Assembly (NCBI GenBank): GCA_963816545.1
Contig: CAWFLE010000020.1
Location: 124,001-188,000, forward strand
Length of the DNA: 64,000 nucleotides
From: Albimonas sp963816545
Lineage (GTDB): Bacteria; Pseudomonadota; Alphaproteobacteria; Rhodobacterales; Rhodobacteraceae
Reading direction: 5' to 3'
Shown here: one piece after another, positions 62,761 to 64,000 of the stretch
Layout: the number at the start of each line of letters is the position of its first letter
Position numbering within the stretch: the stretch's first letter is position 1
Translations under genes and position numbers: made by a program
The notes under the pieces: generated by a model
The model's input: the letters and a program-made list of their open reading frames with translations, nothing else
The model's database searches: none
Told to the model about the DNA's origin: nothing

Positions 62761-64000
62761 TCAGTGGAAGTCGCGGGAGCGGAAGATGCGCTTGCCCTGC
62801 TCCCTCGGGTGATGCGCGGCCGGCCCGCGGGAGCCGGAGACGGGGCGCTTCACCTCGTCCGTGGGGCCGAGGGTCTCGGGCATGGCGCGCCCCTGCGCCA
62901 GCTCGTCGAGCAGGGGCGAGAGGTCCTCGATGGTCTCGGCCACCACGTGGGTGACGATGCCGTCGCGCTGCACCCGGCCTGTGACGCGCAGCAGGCGGCC
63001 CGGCCATCACCGCGCGGCGGTAGGTTTCGTAGATGCGGGTCCAGACCACGATGTTGGCGACGCCGGTCTCGTCCTCCAGCGTGATGAAGATCACGCCGCC
63101 CGCGGTGCCGGGCCGCTGGCGGACGATGACCAGCCCGGCGACGCAGATGCGCGCCTTCTGCCACGGCCGGTCCAGCCAGGCGGCCGGGATGCAGCCCGGC
63201 GGGCGCGGCCAGTCGCCCGGAAAAGGCGCCGGGGGCCTCGGAGCCGGAACGCCGCCCGACAAGTCGGCCGGAGCGGAGGCCGGGGGACGCCGCCCCTCCC
63301 GAAGAGGTCCCGCCGGCGGCGGAAGCCCCGGAGGCTCCGCCCGCAGGCCGGGGGCGCGGTCCGGACCGGAGACGGGAGCGGAAGCCGGCGGAGGGGCCGC
63401 CTCCCCCGCTCTCGGCGCGGCCCGCGGACGGCCTGCCGGATGCTCCGGCCCGGGGATCGAAGCGCCCCGCACGCCACGGGCGGCGGGCCCCGCAGGGGGC
63501 CGCGCGGTCAGGGGGGGCTCGACGCCCCCCCTGACCGCCCCCCGCTCGGGGGTCAGGCGCGGGCGCAGGAGGGCGAGCGGGTGCTCGCGCAGCGTGAGGC
63601 GGGTGGAGACGTAGTCCTCCACCACCTCCTCGCCCTGGGTCATCTCCGGCAGCATCGGGTCGGGCTCCGCGATCCCCTCCCCTTCCAGCAGCCGGGCGAA
63701 GAGCGGCAGCGGCCGACCGCCAAGCGCCTTCGCCTCCCACAGCGCCTCCCGCCGCGAAAGCCCCAGCGAGGCGAAGGCGTCGGCCTCGGCCAGCGCCGTC
63801 AGCGCGGGGGCCGCGAGCCCTGCCCGCCGCAGGTCCTCCACCGTCCGCCAGCCGTTGCCGCGGGCGGCGACCAGCCGCTCCGCCTCCTCCGCCTTCATCG
63901 CCTTGATCTGGCGGAAGCCGAGGCGGAGCGCCAACCGCCCCTCCGAGATCGGCGACCGCTCCAGCGTGTTGTCCCAGAAGCTGTCGTTCACGCAGATCGG
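62761..64000 (-). CDS. dnaE2: Error-prone DNA polymerase III alpha-type (DnaE2), C-terminal part
   Basis: The gene enters from the right edge. Visible parts are PICVNDSFWDNTLERS, GRLALRLGFRQIKAMKAEEA, VEDLRRAGLAAPALTALAEA, DYVSTRLTLREHPLALLRPR and the OB-like domain VAGLVIVRQRPGTAGGVIFI. This is the damage-inducible DnaE2 that works with ImuA and ImuB. A Pro/Arg/Gly-rich stretch of about 120 codons (about 63185-63560) separates the two, far longer than usual. One extra base near 63000 breaks the frame; beyond it RVQRDGIVTHVVAETIEDLS and the normal end RSRDFH follow. Confidence 0.85.

Overview
This window is very GC-rich, tightly packed bacterial DNA. It is most likely from an alphaproteobacterium related to the Rhodobacterales. 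Supporting signs are the thiOSGE-tenA operon, an EcfG-like ECF sigma factor with matching GGAAC-type promoters, imelysin/DUF1513 iron genes, a VPLPA-CTERM-like remnant, cioAB with a DUF2474 peptide, a seven-gene mrp operon and many ATGA/GTGA stop-start overlaps. I saw no tRNA, rRNA, CRISPR array, prophage or insertion sequence. The taxon is an inference.

Layout. 1-5.2 kb: the end of a ParB-like gene, a DEAD-box RNA helicase, a DUF3095 protein and a polyprenyl-phosphate sugar transferase. 5.2-8.7 kb: a thiamin synthesis operon (thiO-thiS-thiG-thiE-tenA) under a TPP riboswitch. 8.8-15.2 kb: a stress-like neighbourhood (SRPBCC-alcohol dehydrogenase-SDR, ExoD, a flavodoxin-fold reductase, a CYP152-type P450, a small acidic protein) ending in an ECF sigma gene. 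15.3-26.0 kb: a nine-gene, mostly overlapping minus-strand operon (methyltransferase, UDP-glucuronate decarboxylase-like protein, three CgeB-like glycosyltransferases, a GT4 glycosyltransferase, a B12-binding radical SAM protein, a glycosidase-epimerase fusion and an epimerase). It resembles what I recall as the uncharacterised 'rhizo-twelve' cassette and is the best candidate for an undescribed system here. 26.1-33.2 kb: a NepR-like small protein, topoisomerase IB and a DUF3008 protein, divergent from mrpABCDEFG.

33-46.5 kb: a site-2-type protease; a thiamin-precursor ABC transporter (thiY-thiZ-thiX) under a second TPP riboswitch; a small membrane protein; an enoyl-CoA hydratase, an NDP-forming acyl-CoA synthetase and a biotin carboxylase/carboxyltransferase fusion; and the cyanide-insensitive oxidase cioA-cioB-DUF2474. 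46.6-56.3 kb: a VPLPA-CTERM remnant, an orphan phnM, and an iron-type locus (TauE/SafE, DUF1513, imelysin, di-haem oxidoreductase, porin-like barrel, large imelysin). 56.4-62.5 kb: a branched-chain-type ABC transporter followed by an acyl-CoA dehydrogenase. The window ends inside dnaE2.

Two threads join the genes. First, GGAAC-N16/17-(C/G)GTT motifs lie just upstream of six transcription units: the SRPBCC operon, the P450, the small acidic protein, the ECF gene itself, DUF3008-topoisomerase IB, and mrpA. A weaker match precedes the sugar cassette. This suggests one ECF-controlled general stress regulon. Second, two TPP riboswitches tie thiamin synthesis to precursor uptake.

Quality caveat. 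From about 18.7 kb onward many conserved genes carry single-base frame breaks, often in G or C runs, and the carboxylase and one glycosyltransferase have many. The pattern looks like sequencing or assembly indels rather than real gene decay, so broken genes are described by their reconstructed extent.
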